Assembly: GCF_029543125.1 (NCBI RefSeq)
Contig: NZ_JARQWW010000001.1
Coordinates: 744,001-808,000 of the forward strand
Direction of reading: 5' to 3'
Source: Caulobacter segnis
Lineage (GTDB): Bacteria > Pseudomonadota > Alphaproteobacteria > Caulobacterales > Caulobacteraceae
Length of the DNA stretch: 64,000 nucleotides
Of the stretch, positions 36,018 through 44,557 are shown in pieces. The translations under genes and the position numbers were made by a program. The notes beneath the pieces were generated by a model. That model had not been told where the DNA came from. It ran no database searches and saw only the letters and a list, made by a program, of their open reading frames with translations. Each line of letters opens with the position of its first letter. Within the stretch, counting starts at the first letter, position 1.

Positions 36018-36458
36018 CTATGCGGCCGGATCGGGCGGGACGCCGACGAGCGTGGTGATCAAGGGCGCGCTCTCAAGCGTGCGTTGCACGGGACACTTGG
36101 CGGCGACGTTAAGCAGGCGCGTCCGCTGCTCATCGGTGAGATCGACCCCGTGGATCAGAATCGTCTTTTCGAAAGCGTCGACCGGCGAGGACGCCCCGGC
36201 GACCACCTTCTTGCTGTAATCCACCGCCACTTCGATGCGCTCGACCGGCCAACCTTGTTGGTTTGCATACCAGCGCAGGGTCATGGCGGTGCATTCCGCC
36301 AGGGCCGCCGAAAGCATCTCGAATGGCGAAGGCCCAAGGCCGCCGCCCCCGGCCGTCAGGGACTCATCGCCGACGAACGCGTGCCCGCCGATGTCCATGC
36401 GCACGGCATAGGGGCTTTGTCCGGTCTCCGCGACCGACGCACGAGCGTGGACAGCCAT
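36018..36458 (-). CDS. OsmC family peroxiredoxin-like protein
   Basis: 146 residues of the OsmC/Ohr superfamily, which reduces organic hydroperoxides with two cysteines. Both cysteines are present: Cys in LAECTAMTLRWYA and Cys in AAKCPVQRTLES. GPSPFEMLSAAL before the first is typical. No stress-type promoter is seen upstream. It is convergent with the VOC-like gene and follows the pirin gene on the same strand. Confidence 0.88.
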   Translation of the reverse strand: MAVHARASVAETGQSPYAVRMDIGGHAFVGDESLTAGGGGLGPSPFEMLSAALAECTAMTLRWYANQQGWPVERIEVAVDYSKKVVAGASSPVDAFEKTILIHGVDLTDEQRTRLLNVAAKCPVQRTLESAPLITTLVGVPPDPAA

Positions 36459-36510
36459 CAGATCTTCTCCTTCGCCAAACGGGTCGCGATCACCACCCCG
36501 CCTTTGTCCG

Positions 36511-36542
36511 ACTGCTCACGCCTGTTCACGCCTGTTCACGCC
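36511..36542. repeat. Short tandem repeat between pirin and OsmC genes
   Basis: Ten-base unit CCTGTTCACG repeated twice exactly (36521-36540), preceded by a variant copy and followed by a partial one. It runs into the last codons of the pirin gene. Probably slippage-prone; no function apparent. Confidence 0.6.
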
Positions 36543-37429
36543 AACGTCGACGGCGTGATCCTCGCCTCCTCCGGCAAGGGCGTGAACTCCTGATCGTCGC
36601 CGACGGGCAGCTTCATGCGGCCGGTCTTCCAGTCCTCGGCGGCCTGGCGAAGACGCTCCTGGGAGGACGACACGAAATTCCAGTAGAGGAACCGCTCGCC
36701 GACCGGCTCGCCGCCCAGCACCATGACGGTGGCTGCAGATGTGGCGCGCATCGACGAGGCAAGCGGGCTCAAGACCGCCATCTGGCCCGAGGACAGGCGC
36801 TGGCCCGCCACCTCGATCTCGCCTGTCGCCACATAGACCGCCCGCTCGCTGTGCCCGGCGGGGATCTCGGCGGCGGCGCCCGCCTCAAGATCCAGATGGG
36901 CATAGAAGAGCGGCGAATGGGTCCGGGCCGATGCGGTCAGCCCATAGGCGGCGCCGGCGATCAGATGGCCGCGCACGCCATCGGCCTCCCAGGCCGGCAG
37001 ATCGGCGCCCGAGTAGTGGGCGAAGTCGGGCGAGGTTTCCTCGTACTCCGTCGGCAGGGCGACCCAGGCCTGGATTCCGTGGATGCGGTCGCCCACGGCG
37101 CGGGCCTTCTCCAGACGCTCGCTGTGAGTGACGCCGCTGCCGGCTGTCATCCAGTTGACCTCCTGCGGCCGGACCACCTGGTCACAGCCCAGGCTGTCGC
37201 GATGCATCATCTCACCGGAGTAGAGATAGGTGACGGTGGAAAGCCCGATGTGCGGGTGCGCCCGCACGTCCAGATCGCGGCTGACCCCGGCGGCAAGATC
37301 GAGCGGCCCGATATGGTCGAAGAAGATGAAGGGGCCGACCATCCGCCGCTTGGCGAAGGGCAGCACGCGGCCCACATCCAGACCGCCGCCGAGGCTTCGA
37401 CGACGTTGCTCGATGATCATCTCAATCAT
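36536..37429 (-). CDS. Pirin family protein
   Basis: 297 residues in two cupin domains. The N-terminal domain has the iron-binding signature FFDHIGPLDL and AHPHIGLSTVTYLYSGEMMH, then GSGVTHSERL; the C-terminal domain is more diverged. Pirins are non-heme iron proteins; some are quercetinases or redox regulators. A perfect 12-base inverted repeat lies upstream at 37470-37497, and the isochorismatase-type hydrolase gene lies 87 bases upstream on the same strand, a pairing seen often in proteobacteria. Confidence 0.9.
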   Translation of the reverse strand: MIEMIIEQRRRSLGGGLDVGRVLPFAKRRMVGPFIFFDHIGPLDLAAGVSRDLDVRAHPHIGLSTVTYLYSGEMMHRDSLGCDQVVRPQEVNWMTAGSGVTHSERLEKARAVGDRIHGIQAWVALPTEYEETSPDFAHYSGADLPAWEADGVRGHLIAGAAYGLTASARTHSPLFYAHLDLEAGAAAEIPAGHSERAVYVATGEIEVAGQRLSSGQMAVLSPLASSMRATSAATVMVLGGEPVGERFLYWNFVSSSQERLRQAAEDWKTGRMKLPVGDDQEFTPLPEEARITPSTLA

Positions 37430-37469
37430 TCAGGTCTCTCAATGCTGCAGAAGCGCGTCGCAAGGCGTT

Positions 37470-37497
37470 GTCGGACAGGTCTGTCGACCTGTCCGAC
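37470..37497. promoter_or_regulatory. Perfect 12-bp inverted repeat upstream of the pirin gene
   Basis: Arms GTCGGACAGGTC and GACCTGTCCGAC with a four-base centre, 40 bases before the pirin start and 20 after the hydrolase stop. No T-run on either strand, so an operator for an unknown repressor fits better than an intrinsic terminator. Confidence 0.55.
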
Positions 37498-37516
37498 GCG
37501 CGTTGGGATGGTGTGA

Positions 37517-38179
37517 CTAGACGCCGATGCCCGGCTCGCTCGGCACGGGGGTGTGCAGCAGCTGTTGCTCCCACAAGAAAGCGGTCCCGGCCGCCCCCCC
37601 ATGATCCACAAGCACCTTGGCGAAGCCCTTGCCGGTCTCCGTGCGTGCGTGGTCACGCTGCCATTCGGCCGCGACCGCCAGCCAGGTCATCACATTGGCG
37701 CCGGCTGCGATCATGCGCTGGATGGCGACCTGGTGGGCCTCAAGGGAGACCCCGCCGCAGGCGTCGGTGACGACTGTGACATCCCACCCCTCGCCCAGAG
37801 CCTGGATCGTCGGCATCGCCACGCAGACCTCGGTGTAGAGGCCGGCGATGATCAGCTGCTTGCGCCCGGTGGCCTTGACCACGTCGACGACCGCCGGGTC
37901 CTCCCAGGTGTTGATGAAGGTCCGGTCGATCACGTCCTGTTCGGGGAAGACCTCGGTGATCTGCGGAAAGATCGCGCCGCCCTGCTTGACGATCACGCTC
38001 GTCAGGATCGTGGGCACATTGAAGACCTTGGCGGCCTTGGCCAGACCCGCCGCATTGTTGATGACCATCTGCGGATCATGGCTGTTCAGGGACAGCAGCT
38101 GGAACGGCTGGTGATCGATCAGGACGAGAACCGAATCCTCAGGGCGAAGGAGGGACTTGAGGCCGTTGCGGAAGGTCAT
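37517..38179 (-). CDS. Isochorismatase-family cysteine hydrolase (YcaC-like)
   Basis: 220 residues. The catalytic triad is visible: Asp in LVLIDHQPFQ, Lys in ATGRKQLIIAG and Cys in YTEVCVAMPT. The pattern with NSHDPQMVINN and DRTFINTWEDP is that of the YcaC subgroup, whose substrate is not established. Start at 38179 has GGAGAG upstream; the longer frame is not supported. It is divergent from a LysR gene, which is the natural candidate regulator. Confidence 0.87.
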   Translation of the reverse strand: MTFRNGLKSLLRPEDSVLVLIDHQPFQLLSLNSHDPQMVINNAAGLAKAAKVFNVPTILTSVIVKQGGAIFPQITEVFPEQDVIDRTFINTWEDPAVVDVVKATGRKQLIIAGLYTEVCVAMPTIQALGEGWDVTVVTDACGGVSLEAHQVAIQRMIAAGANVMTWLAVAAEWQRDHARTETGKGFAKVLVDHGGAAGTAFLWEQQLLHTPVPSEPGIGV

Positions 38180-38327
38180 GAGGGCTCTCCGATACTGCGG
38201 ATGATGATGTGTTCGGGGGAGGTCAGACGCCGCCGTGAGCGCCGCCCTTCGGGACATTGGCATTTCAATTTTCAGCGCGGTATGCCCTCCTGGCGCTACG
38301 CCGTGTCGCGATTTGGGGAACGCCAGC

Positions 38328-39218
38328 TTGGATACCGAAGACCTGAGAACCTTCGTGGAGGTAGCCGACGCCGGAGGGGTTTCGCAGGCGGCGCGCAGGC
38401 TCGGCGTCGCCAAATCCATCGTCAGCCGAAGGCTCTTTCGGCTCGAGGCCGAGCTTGGGGTCCAGCTGCTGGCCCGCACCACGCGCGGGACCGTGTTGAC
38501 CGAGGCCGGATCCACTTTTCGGGACTATGCCGCCCGTATCAGCGCTGAAGCCGATGTGGCCCGCGAGACGATCCTGCCCGAAGGCGAGCTTCGCGGCCGC
38601 TTGAGGGTCTCCGCGCCCCTGACCTTCGGGCCGACCCATTTCGCCCCCGCCCTGGCCGAGATGGCCAGACGCCATCCCAGGCTCAGCATCCAGACCTGCT
38701 ATACGGACCGCTTCGTCGATCTCGTGGGCGAGGGCTACGACTGCGCGATCCGGGTCGGCTATCTGCAGGACTCCAACCTGGTCGCCCGCAGGATCAAGCC
38801 GGTGCTCGGCAAGCTGGTGGCCAGCCCCGACTACATCAGGACCCACGGCGCGCCGCAAACGCCTGAAGAAGTCCTCGACCATGAGGCGCTCATGCAGGGC
38901 ACCGAGGCCTGGCGTTTCATGGACGGCGAAAGGGTCGTGACGATCCGTCCCCAGGGGCGGTTCAAGGCCGACAACGGCACCGCGCTCATCGCCGCGGCGC
39001 TGGCGGGGCTGGGAGTCGCCTGGCTTCCGGACGACTTCGTCGACGAGCACGTGGCGTCCGGCGCGCTGGTGGCGGTCATGCCCGGCTATCCGCCGCCGCC
39101 GGCGGCGATCTATGTGGTGCGCCCGCCGGGCCCAAATCCGGCGCGCAAGATCCGCGTCCTGAGCGAACTGCTGATCGAATGCCTCAACCGCGGACCGGAG
39201 CATGCTGATCGCCGGTGA
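38328..39218 (+). CDS. LysR family transcriptional regulator
   Basis: 296 residues from a TTG start. Helix-turn-helix residues 1-60: DLRTFVEVADAGGVSQAARR, AKSIVSRRLFRLEAELGV, followed by a complete substrate-binding domain (RLRVSAPLTFGPTHFAPALA, GYDCAIRVGYLQDSNLVARR). The TTG at 38328 gives the standard LysR length and N-terminus; the ATG at 38235 would add 31 unlikely residues. Divergent from the isochorismatase-like gene with about 150 bases between, a classical LysR-target layout. Confidence 0.87.
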   Translation: MDTEDLRTFVEVADAGGVSQAARRLGVAKSIVSRRLFRLEAELGVQLLARTTRGTVLTEAGSTFRDYAARISAEADVARETILPEGELRGRLRVSAPLTFGPTHFAPALAEMARRHPRLSIQTCYTDRFVDLVGEGYDCAIRVGYLQDSNLVARRIKPVLGKLVASPDYIRTHGAPQTPEEVLDHEALMQGTEAWRFMDGERVVTIRPQGRFKADNGTALIAAALAGLGVAWLPDDFVDEHVASGALVAVMPGYPPPPAAIYVVRPPGPNPARKIRVLSELLIECLNRGPEHADRR

Positions 39219-39264
39219 TCAGCACGCGCCGTCAGTCGAGCCCTTCGCGGGCTGGCGCGGTCGA

Positions 39265-39570
39265 TCAGATCCCGAGAATCTGCCGATAGGTCGCATGCAC
39301 GCCGCCGGCGTGCTCGGGGTGTTTTTGCAGATAGCCGGCGAAGAACGGGCAGACCGGCAGGAGCGGCAGTCCCCGCGCCTTGGCGTCGGCGATCACATGT
39401 TTGGCCAGGCGGCTGGCGAGGCCTTTGCCTTCGAGGCTTACCGGGACGATCGTCTCGGTGATCATCAGTCCGGCGGCGGAGAGGTTGTAGGTCACGACCG
39501 CAACCTCACCATCGACCTCAAGCTCGTAGCGCTTCATCTCGGCGTGGTCGCGGATTTGCGGATCGATCAT
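39265..39570 (-). CDS. GNAT acetyltransferase, NATD1/YjdJ type
   Basis: 101 residues, the short GNAT type. VPVSLEGKGLASRLAKHVI carries the acetyl-CoA loop (Q/RxxGxG/A-like), followed by GLPLLPVCPFFAGYLQKHPE, the diagnostic ending of NATD1-like proteins. Substrate unknown. The preceding frame up to 39765 is not homologous to this family. Confidence 0.85.
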   Translation of the reverse strand: MIDPQIRDHAEMKRYELEVDGEVAVVTYNLSAAGLMITETIVPVSLEGKGLASRLAKHVIADAKARGLPLLPVCPFFAGYLQKHPEHAGGVHATYRQILGI

Positions 39571-39990
39571 GGCGTGGCTCCAGGCTTTGTGGCTGTCGTC
39601 GGCTTCGCCGCAGCGAAGCTGCAGACCTAACCTGCCCCGAACACGATGTCCCCGCCCGCGGCGTTCCGAATATCGCGACACGGCGGTCCGCAATCCGGCC
39701 CTGCCGTCGAGGCGCCGCAACCTTCGGCCTTGTCTGAAGCAGTTTGGGCAGGTCACGCCGTCCAACGCCGCCCCCGGCCCCCGGAACCCTCGCCGCCGTG
39801 GCCCTGGCCCGGGGCGGACGATTCGGCAGGCGCACCCTGTTCTCGGGACTGGTCTACGCCCCCATGGTCAGGCCGGAGGTGATCCTGGGCCCGTCCCTAC
39901 TGCTGCTGTTCGTGGCCCTGCGGCCATTAAGGCCGCTCGCCCCGTTGCTCCGAACAGAATATTGCCTAAAATCTGTACGAGGAGGACCTC
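39571..39990. other. Gene-poor stretch with a permease fragment
   Basis: No complete gene. The only coding trace is the polyamine-permease fragment at 39783-39920. The last part should hold the parDE promoter. Confidence 0.5.
39783..39920 (+). pseudogene. Fragment of a spermidine/putrescine-type ABC permease (PotC/PotI-like)
   Basis: 46 codons match the middle of a PotC/PotI permease: GTLAAVALARGGRFGRRTLF, then SGLVYAPMVRPEVILGPSLL, LLLFVAL, including the PEV-x-x-G-x-SLLL membrane-loop block. The rest of the gene (about 230 residues) is missing on both sides, and no ATP-binding or binding-protein gene of the system is near. A relic of deletion or insertion. Confidence 0.65.
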
Positions 39991-40248
39991 ATGCCCAGAT
40001 CCCTGAACCTAAACGTGAGAGTAACCGGACCGCTGAGCGACTACGTGTCCGCGCAGGTTGGGGCGAACGGCGCCTATGAGAATGTTAGTGAATACGTTCG
40101 TGACTTGATCCGCCGCGATAAAAGCCACGCAGATCAGGTCGCCTTCGATCGGCTGAAGGCCGAAATCACGCTCGCGTTCTCGGCGCCGGATGAGGCCTAT
40201 GAGACGCTCGATGCGGCCACAGTCATCACTCGCAATAGCCGCCGATAG
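39991..40248 (+). CDS. ParD-like antitoxin
   Basis: 85 residues. Ribbon-helix-helix start with NLNVRVTGPLSDYVSAQV, then YENVSEYVRDLIRRDKSHAD, the ParD signature. GAGGAGGA lies before the ATG. The stop directly abuts the toxin start. It should neutralise the toxin and repress the operon. Confidence 0.88.
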   Translation: MPRSLNLNVRVTGPLSDYVSAQVGANGAYENVSEYVRDLIRRDKSHADQVAFDRLKAEITLAFSAPDEAYETLDAATVITRNSRR

Positions 40249-40581
40249 ATGCGCGCCGCGTTTCGTGTCCAGAAGGCTGCCGGGCAACGCTTAGACGAGA
40301 TTTACGAATACACGCGCGGCGCGTGGGGCGACGAACAGGCCGAGCGCTACATCAAAGGACTGTTCGCCAAGTTCGAGGATCTGGCTGCCAGACGTGCGCC
40401 ATGGCGACGAATTCCGGCGGAATTCGGCGTCGACGGCTTTTTCTGCCGGTATGAGAAGCACGTGATCTATTGGAAAGTTCTGGATGACGGCGTCATTGGC
40501 ATCGCCACTGTGCTGCACGAAAGCATGCACCAGATAAGCCGCTTTAGCGAAGACATGGGGGAGCCTCCTGCCCAAACCTGA
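40249..40581 (+). CDS. ParE-like toxin
   Basis: 110 residues of the ParE/RelE fold: VQKAAGQRLDEIYEYTRGAW, DEQAERYIKGLFAKFEDLA, RRIPAEFGVDGFFCRYEKHV, then IATVLHESMHQI. ParE toxins inhibit DNA gyrase. It begins on the base after the antitoxin stop, so the pair is one translational unit. Confidence 0.87.
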   Translation: MRAAFRVQKAAGQRLDEIYEYTRGAWGDEQAERYIKGLFAKFEDLAARRAPWRRIPAEFGVDGFFCRYEKHVIYWKVLDDGVIGIATVLHESMHQISRFSEDMGEPPAQT

Positions 40582-40650
40582 TCCTGTCACAATCGTTGGG
40601 CGCCGAGGATAGCAGCACACGTCAGTTCTGTGCGCGACCGAACGCTCCCT

Positions 40651-40680
40651 AAAAAGGACCGACGGCGGGACCTGCCGCCG
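40651..40680 (-). terminator. Terminator of the amidohydrolase operon
   Basis: On the minus strand, a hairpin with six-base arms CGGCGG/CCGCCG (40663-40680) is followed by a run of five T (40655-40651). It lies 14 bases after the amidohydrolase stop. Confidence 0.55.
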
Positions 40681-40693
40681 CCGGCCACATCGG

Positions 40694-42175
40694 TCAGGTG
40701 AAGGTGATGGTCTTGGCGACTTCTTCTGCGCGCAGCTGGGCGTCGATCTGCTGCTGGCGCAGCTTCATCATGTCGACGCCGAGCATCTCACCCTTGCGCT
40801 TCTTGGCCTCGCCCGCGACCCAGACGCTGTCCACATCGGCCCAGGCGCCGAAGTTGACCACCCGCGCGGCCAGGCTGCCGTGCGGGGCAAAGCCGAAGCG
40901 GTCGGTGCGCAGCAGCACCATGTCGGCGCGTTTGCCGACGGTCAGGGAGCCGGCATAGTCCTGCCGCAGGGCGCGAGCCCCCATGGTGGTGGCGAAAGCC
41001 AGCACATCCTCGGGCTCGTACTCGGCGGCCGCCTTTGCGCCCTCCGGCGTGCGGTACATGTTCCAGAACGCGGCCCGCACGGTCTCGAAGTAGTCGTTGT
41101 TGAGCGCGATCGGCACATCGATGCCGATGCTCGCGGCCACGCCGGCGGCGCGGGCGCGCCAATGTGACGGCGGGACCGCGTACGGGAACTCACCCATGAC
41201 CGTGGAGCAGGTGCTGGCGCCGGCCTTGGCCAGGATTCTCAGATCCTCGTCGGTCAGATTGTTGGCGTGATCGAAGTGGAGGTCCGGCCCCATCAGACCG
41301 GCGGCCTCCAGATCGACGATGCCGCGCCAGCCGCCGGGCGGCGGATCAACCGGCGTGTGGTAGTGCTGCAAAATCTTGCCCGCCCCCAGCTCCCGGCACC
41401 GGGTGATCTCGCGGCGCTGGGCCTCCAGGCTCTTCACATTGGCGCTCAGGGCCAGGCCGAACTTCAGCGGCGCGCTGCTGTCGGAGAAATACTTGTCGCG
41501 CATCTTGGCGGCATGCTCGTAGCGCCACGGCTCAGGGGACGCGCCGCGCTCGGCCTCGGCCTGGGCCAGTGGAATGGTGGCGCCGGGGCCGTAGGTCGGC
41601 GAGTGCGAGGTCTGCCAGCAGTACCAGCCGGCCACCCCCGAATCCTTGAGGCCCTTGGCGGCGGCGTCCGCCTTGTCGGGCGTATGCTGGATATGGGCGT
41701 AATCGATGAGCGAGGTGACGCCGGTGGAGAGCGCGGTGAGCCCGCCCACATAGTTGGCCAGATAGTTGTCCTCCGGGGTGAAGGCGACCATCAGCTTCAT
41801 CTTGGAGTCCTGGTAGCGGGCGCTGTATCCGCGCTGGTTCTTGACCACCAAGCCCAGGTGGATGCCCTCCCAGACGTGGCGGTGGCCGTCCACCATGCCC
41901 GGCATCAGGATCATCCCGCGCGCGTCGATGACTTCGGCGCCATCGACCTTGAGGTCCTTGCCGATGGCGGCGATGGTCTGGCCCTCCACCAGAAGATCCA
42001 TGCCGTAGAGCTGGCCCAGCTTGGGGTCCATGGTGAGAAGGTCCGCGCCCTTGATCAGCAAGCGGCGGTTCGCCGCCTTGGCCTGCGGCGCGGCCTTGGC
42101 GCCGGAGGCCAGGGCGAGGCCGGCGGCCGTCATGGCCGAGAGCCCGAGGAAGCGCTTGCGCGTCATGTCGGTCAT
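40694..42175 (-). CDS. Secreted amidohydrolase-superfamily enzyme (paralogue 1)
   Basis: 493 residues. An N-terminal export signal (TRKRFLGLSAMTAAGLALAS; close to a Tat motif but without a clear RR) is followed by the amidohydrolase core. The metal-binding HxH is in PGMVDGHRHVWEGIHL; other conserved blocks are SLIDYAHIQH, LHFDHANNLTDEDL with the His, and the C-terminal composite fold FGVGK-like SLTVGKRADMVLL. This resembles the deaminase/dehalogenase branch (AtzA/TrzN, MTA deaminase), but the ligand set and substrate cannot be fixed. It is similar along its whole length to the product of 48852-50354. It follows the second TonB receptor but is separated by a terminator-like hairpin. Confidence 0.87.
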   Translation of the reverse strand: MTDMTRKRFLGLSAMTAAGLALASGAKAAPQAKAANRRLLIKGADLLTMDPKLGQLYGMDLLVEGQTIAAIGKDLKVDGAEVIDARGMILMPGMVDGHRHVWEGIHLGLVVKNQRGYSARYQDSKMKLMVAFTPEDNYLANYVGGLTALSTGVTSLIDYAHIQHTPDKADAAAKGLKDSGVAGWYCWQTSHSPTYGPGATIPLAQAEAERGASPEPWRYEHAAKMRDKYFSDSSAPLKFGLALSANVKSLEAQRREITRCRELGAGKILQHYHTPVDPPPGGWRGIVDLEAAGLMGPDLHFDHANNLTDEDLRILAKAGASTCSTVMGEFPYAVPPSHWRARAAGVAASIGIDVPIALNNDYFETVRAAFWNMYRTPEGAKAAAEYEPEDVLAFATTMGARALRQDYAGSLTVGKRADMVLLRTDRFGFAPHGSLAARVVNFGAWADVDSVWVAGEAKKRKGEMLGVDMMKLRQQQIDAQLRAEEVAKTITFT

Positions 42176-42193
42176 TGCTTCATCCCTTGAAGG

Positions 42194-42228
42194 AAAAAGG
42201 CGGGACGCCGCTCATGCGGACATCCCGC
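42194..42228 (-). terminator. Terminator/attenuator between the second TonB receptor and amidohydrolase 1
   Basis: On the minus strand, a stem with GCGGGA/TCCCGC ends and an interrupted inner helix (42200-42228) is followed by five T (42198-42194). It lies between the receptor stop and the amidohydrolase start, 19 bases before that ATG. Confidence 0.55.
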
Positions 42229-42235
42229 GCGGCGC

Positions 42236-44485
42236 CTAGAAGCGCTTGGTGAGGTTTGCGCCGATGATGCGCGGCGGGATCGACAGGGTTTGCTGTTCGG
42301 ACAGCACGCCCGAAGAGACCTTCAGACGGCCCAGCGTGTCGAACAGGTTCTGGGCGAAGAGATACGCCCCCCAGCCATCGCCCTCGAGACCGGCGCGAAG
42401 GTTGAACTGGCTGAAGTCGCCCATCTTCTCGTAGGTCGAGCTGGTGGGGCGGAACTCCGAGTAAGACTTGCCGGTGTAGCTATAGTCGACACGCACCATG
42501 GCATCGACCTCGCCGAAGGCGGGCCAGGCATACTCCGCCGACAGCGCGCCGGTGAACGACGGCTCGAACGGAATGCGGTCCCCCGAACGCCCCGGGGCCT
42601 CGACGATGCCGAGCACCTGATCCTCGCGCAGCTTGCCGTCGACGATGTTGAAGTTGCCGTTCAGGGTCAGGCCGCGGATCGGCCGGGCCGCCGCTTCGAA
42701 TTCGAAGCCCCGGATGCGGGAGGCGCCGACATTGGCGATGAAGCTGAAGTTCGGAATGCGGGCCGAGACCTGCATGTCCTTCCAGTCGATCTGATAGGCC
42801 GAGGCGTTGGCGGTCAGGCGGCCGTTGAACCAGCTGGTCTTGATGCCCGTCTCGTAGTTGATGAGCTCGTCGGAGCTGTATGGGATGTAGTCGGCGGTGA
42901 GGCCCGGCGTGTTGTTGATGCCGCCCGGGCGGAAGCCCTCCGAACGCGTGGCGTAGACCATGATGTCGGACGTCACGTCATAGGAGACGTTGAGCTTGGA
43001 CACCCACCCGCTGGCGTCGCTGTCGTAGACCGTCAGCGGGCCCGCGATCGAGGCGTTGATGTAGCTGGTCATCAACACCTGGGATTCCGAGTTCTTGTCG
43101 TAGCTGTAGCGACGCAGACCGGCGGTGATGGTCAGGGGCTCGATGGGCTTGTAGCTGACCTCGCCGAAGAAGGCCGTCTGCTTGAGGTCCACCGCCACAG
43201 TGCGGGCGAAGTTGTAGACCAGCGGCGTGTAGACGACGCCGGTCAGAGGGTCGGCCTCCACCGTCGAGCTCTGCGACCAGTCCTTGCGGTCTTCGAGGAA
43301 GGCGCCCACCGTCCAGGTGAACGGCCCGTCGCCGTTGGACGACAGGCGCGCCTCGTGAACCCAGGTGTCGACGTTCATGGGCTGCCATCCGCTCAACGGC
43401 AGGATCGAACGCACCCAGTCGCGATAGACGTTCTTCTGCGCTTCGGAACAGGCGCCGGTGATGCCGAGATAGCGGGCGCAGTGGGTCGCCGGGGTGATCA
43501 CCGACAGCGCCCCGCGTGTGCCGTCGATCGTCTTCACCGACTTCCAGTCGTACATCGAGCTGGTGCCGGTCAGGGTGGCGAAGCCGAGGTCCCAGTCCGC
43601 CGACAGGTTGAACAGGCGGAAGGAGTTGGGGAAGGGCAGCTTGTGATAGTTGTCGCCCTGGTATTTGCCGACCGCCGGATACCAGTAGTTGGAATCGCGC
43701 GCGCGCTGCTCCTGGATGTTCACCGAGCCCTTGATGGTCAGCGCGTCGATGGGCTTGAAGGTCATCAGGAAGCGCCCGCCGTACGAGCGAGCTTCATTGA
43801 TGTCGGTCTCGTTCAGGCGCGGATTGTCCACATAGCCGGCGCGCAGTTCGTCGTAGAGCACCAGACGGGCGGCTAGCTTGTCCTCGATCAGGGGGACGTT
43901 GATCATGCCTCGGGCCGCGTAGTTCGTGCCGCCCGACCTGATCGACGACAGGGTGCCGTCCACGGCGCCTTCGTACCGCGTGGTGTCCGCCTCGTTGAAG
44001 ATGATGCGCAAGGTGCCGCTCATCGAACCGGAGCCATAGAGCGTGCCTTGCGGGCCACGCAGAACCTCCACGCGCTGGACGTCGAACATGTTGAGGTCCG
44101 GCGTGATGCTGCTGGGGTCGGAGGTCGCCGAGTTGGGTCCGGTGATCGGCGTCTCGCCCAGATAGAGGCCGGCGGTGCTTTCGCCGGCGCTCTGCACGCC
44201 GCGGATGGTGACGCGGCGCTGACCGGTGTTGCCTTCGGTGAGGTTCAGGCCCGGCACGGAGCGCACCATGTCGGTCATGCCGCTGGCGCCCATCTTCTGC
44301 AGCTGCTCGCCGCCGATCGCCGAGATCGAAAGCGGCGTATCCTGAAGGTTGGTCTCGCGCTTCAGGGCGGTGATGATCACCTCACCCAGTTCGTAGTCCC
44401 GGTCGTCCTGGGCGACGGCCGGTGACGCGGCCAGGATCGCCGCGCCGGCGAGGAGGCCGGCGCGCAGGTTTGATGAGAATCCCAT
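42236..44485 (-). CDS. TonB-dependent outer-membrane receptor (paralogue of the FecA-like receptor)
   Basis: 749 residues. Signal peptide to about residue 26 (ILAASPAVAQ), plug domain with GEVIITALKRETNLQDTPLS, RRVTIRGVQS, VQRVEVLRGPQGTLYGSGSM, then a 22-strand barrel ending with a terminal aromatic (ANLTKRF). There is no N-terminal signalling (STN) domain. Extensive similarity to the receptor next to fecR: both have GQRR(V/L)TIRGVQS, GLY(L/F)GETP and a cysteine pair around residues 330-345 that could make a surface loop disulphide. It is the second receptor of the FecI-controlled operon. Confidence 0.9.
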   Translation of the reverse strand: MGFSSNLRAGLLAGAAILAASPAVAQDDRDYELGEVIITALKRETNLQDTPLSISAIGGEQLQKMGASGMTDMVRSVPGLNLTEGNTGQRRVTIRGVQSAGESTAGLYLGETPITGPNSATSDPSSITPDLNMFDVQRVEVLRGPQGTLYGSGSMSGTLRIIFNEADTTRYEGAVDGTLSSIRSGGTNYAARGMINVPLIEDKLAARLVLYDELRAGYVDNPRLNETDINEARSYGGRFLMTFKPIDALTIKGSVNIQEQRARDSNYWYPAVGKYQGDNYHKLPFPNSFRLFNLSADWDLGFATLTGTSSMYDWKSVKTIDGTRGALSVITPATHCARYLGITGACSEAQKNVYRDWVRSILPLSGWQPMNVDTWVHEARLSSNGDGPFTWTVGAFLEDRKDWSQSSTVEADPLTGVVYTPLVYNFARTVAVDLKQTAFFGEVSYKPIEPLTITAGLRRYSYDKNSESQVLMTSYINASIAGPLTVYDSDASGWVSKLNVSYDVTSDIMVYATRSEGFRPGGINNTPGLTADYIPYSSDELINYETGIKTSWFNGRLTANASAYQIDWKDMQVSARIPNFSFIANVGASRIRGFEFEAAARPIRGLTLNGNFNIVDGKLREDQVLGIVEAPGRSGDRIPFEPSFTGALSAEYAWPAFGEVDAMVRVDYSYTGKSYSEFRPTSSTYEKMGDFSQFNLRAGLEGDGWGAYLFAQNLFDTLGRLKVSSGVLSEQQTLSIPPRIIGANLTKRF

Positions 44486-44557
44486 CGGTCTATCCCCCAT
44501 GTGGACCGCTGAGCTGCGGCCGCAGGGAGGACGAACGGCGAGGCGTTTACCTCATCT

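Noticed and set aside
36511..36542. Possible CRISPR-like or phase-variable repeat
   Set aside because: Only two exact ten-base copies plus partial ones, no spacers, and not in a promoter; listed as a simple repeat only.
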